Shown here: positions 28,219 to 29,111 of the stretch, piece after piece
Layout: each line of letters starts with the position of its first letter
Position numbering within the stretch: position 1 is the stretch's first letter
From: Actinomycetota bacterium
GTDB taxonomy: Bacteria > Actinomycetota > Nitriliruptoria > Nitriliruptorales > JAHWKO01
Assembly: GCA_019347855.1 (NCBI GenBank)
Contig: JAHWKO010000019.1
Location: forward strand, 1 to 29,111
DNA length: 29,111 nt
Direction of reading: 5' to 3'
Made by a program: the position numbers and the translations under genes
The notes under the pieces: generated by a model
What the model saw: the letters and a program-made list of their open reading frames with translations, nothing else
Told to the model about the DNA's origin: nothing
Databases searched by the model: none

Positions 28219-29111
28219 CTACACGTCGTAGTAGAGCATGAACTCCCACGGGTGGGGCCGGAGGCGGACCTCGTCGATCTCGTGCTCCCGCTTGTAGCGG
28301 ATCCACGTCTCGATGAGGTCGTCGGTGAACACGTCCCCGACCAGGAGGAACTTGCTGTCGGCCTCCAGGGCGTCCAGCGCCTCGTCGAGGCTTCCCGGCA
28401 CCTGGGGCACCTGGGCCAGTTCCTCGGGCGGCAGATCGTAGAGGTCCTTGTCGAGCGGCTTAGGCGGCTCGATCCGGTTCTGGATCCCGTCGAGGCCGGC
28501 CATGAGCATCGCCGAGAACGCGAGGTACGGGTTGGCCGAGGGGTCGGGGCACCGGAACTCGATCCGCTTCGCGGCGGGACTGGAGCCCGACACCGGGATC
28601 CGGACCGCTGCCGACCGGTTGCGGTTCGAGTACACCAGGTTCACGGGAGCCTCGTAGCCCGGGACCAGCCGTCGGTAGCTGTTGGTGGTAGGAGCTGCCC
28701 ACGCCAGGATCGACGGGGCGTGCTCGAGGATCCCACCGATGTACCAGCGGGCCGTGTCGGACAGCTGCGCGAACCCGGACTCGTCGAAGAACAGCGGTTC
28801 GCCGTCCTTCCATAGCGACTGGTGGCTGTGCATCCCCGAGCCGTTGTCCTGGAAGATCGGCTTCGGCATGAACGTCACCGTCTTGCCGAACTGCGCGGCC
28901 GTGTTCTTGACGATGTACTTGTAGCTCAGGACCTTGTCGGCGACCCGCAACAGCGTGTCGAACTTGATGTCGATCTCGGCCTGTCCTGCCGTCCCCACCT
29001 CGTGGTGGTGGATCTCGGTCTCGATCCCAGCCGCGATCAGGTTGAGGACCATCTCGGTCCGCAGGTCCTGGAAGTGGTCGGTGGGCGGGACGGGGAAGTA
29101 GCCCTCCTTGT
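28219..29111 (-). CDS. glnA: Glutamine synthetase type I, GSI-beta (GlnA1), 3' part
   Basis: The C-terminal about 297 residues of a glutamine synthetase; the gene continues beyond the right edge. Core motifs are [72 protein letters not shown] and [15 protein letters not shown]. Near the C-terminus [10 protein letters not shown] carries the tyrosine that GlnE adenylylates, identifying it as the regulated GSI-beta enzyme. It makes glutamine from glutamate and ammonia. It is the probable target of glnE (17291-20281), from which about 8 kb of unrelated genes separate it; its direction is opposite to glnE. The start and promoter, and hence any GlnR site, are outside the window. Confidence 0.97.
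   Translation of the reverse strand, partial: KEGYFPVPPTDHFQDLRTEMVLNLIAAGIETEIHHHEVGTAGQAEIDIKFDTLLRVADKVLSYKYIVKNTAAQFGKTVTFMPKPIFQDNGSGMHSHQSLWKDGEPLFFDESGFAQLSDTARWYIGGILEHAPSILAWAAPTTNSYRRLVPGYEAPVNLVYSNRNRSAAVRIPVSGSSPAAKRIEFRCPDPSANPYLAFSAMLMAGLDGIQNRIEPPKPLDKDLYDLPPEELAQVPQVPGSLDEALDALEADSKFLLVGDVFTDDLIETWIRYKREHEIDEVRLRPHPWEFMLYYDV

Noticed and set aside
1..29111. CRISPR arrays, insertion sequences, prophage or integrase genes
   Set aside because: No regularly spaced repeats, transposase motifs (DDE, HUH) or recombinase genes were seen on either strand.

Overview
The window is a high-GC actinobacterial chromosome segment. The evidence is GTG and TTG starts with AGGAGG-type ribosome binding sites, F420 enzymes (npdG and a PPOX-class protein), an Mce-type YrbE permease fragment, an actinobacterial glnA2-glnE pair, and a GlnR-like operator at amtB. 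A deep-branching actinobacterium is plausible, but I cannot name the genus from sequence alone. I see no rRNA, tRNA, IS element, prophage or CRISPR.

Region 1 (1-12000) is mostly cofactor metabolism. It starts with a truncated YrbE permease diverging from an IclR regulator, which is coupled to a ferritin-like protein. Next come an alpha/beta hydrolase-nadB pair (minus) diverging from npdG plus a small overlapping gene, and a class IV aminotransferase with a small partner (minus). They are followed by a coupled cobalamin adenosyltransferase and BtuF-like protein, panB (minus), two small membrane proteins, and nadE (minus). NAD, F420, B12 and pantothenate/CoA functions are thus interleaved.

Region 2 (12000-20300) is nitrogen assimilation. 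amtB sits behind a four-box GlnR-like array. A 32-bp perfect palindrome separates it from a convergent CPA2-type antiporter with universal-stress domains. Then come glnA2 (GSI-alpha type) and glnE, overlapping by 4 nt. The adenylylatable glnA1 is present only as a 3' part at the window end (28219-29111, minus).

Region 3 (20300-28200) lies between glnE and glnA1. It holds an MFS transporter behind a 21-codon Cys-Cys leader ORF that may form a translational attenuator, an F420-type PPOX protein, an epoxide-hydrolase-like protein, and an ECF sigma/RskA-like anti-sigma pair. After those the base composition appears to fall. This part carries two tandem four-cysteine zinc-ribbon paralogs of unknown function, facing a minus-strand group: a soluble GGDEF diguanylate cyclase, an overlapping small unknown protein, and a two-domain unknown protein with an internal duplication. 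This stretch is the best candidate for something undescribed: a zinc-ribbon pair next to a c-di-GMP module, close to a sigma/anti-sigma pair.

Promoter, operator and start-codon statements are pattern readings by eye. Family assignments rest on recognised motifs, not on searches.
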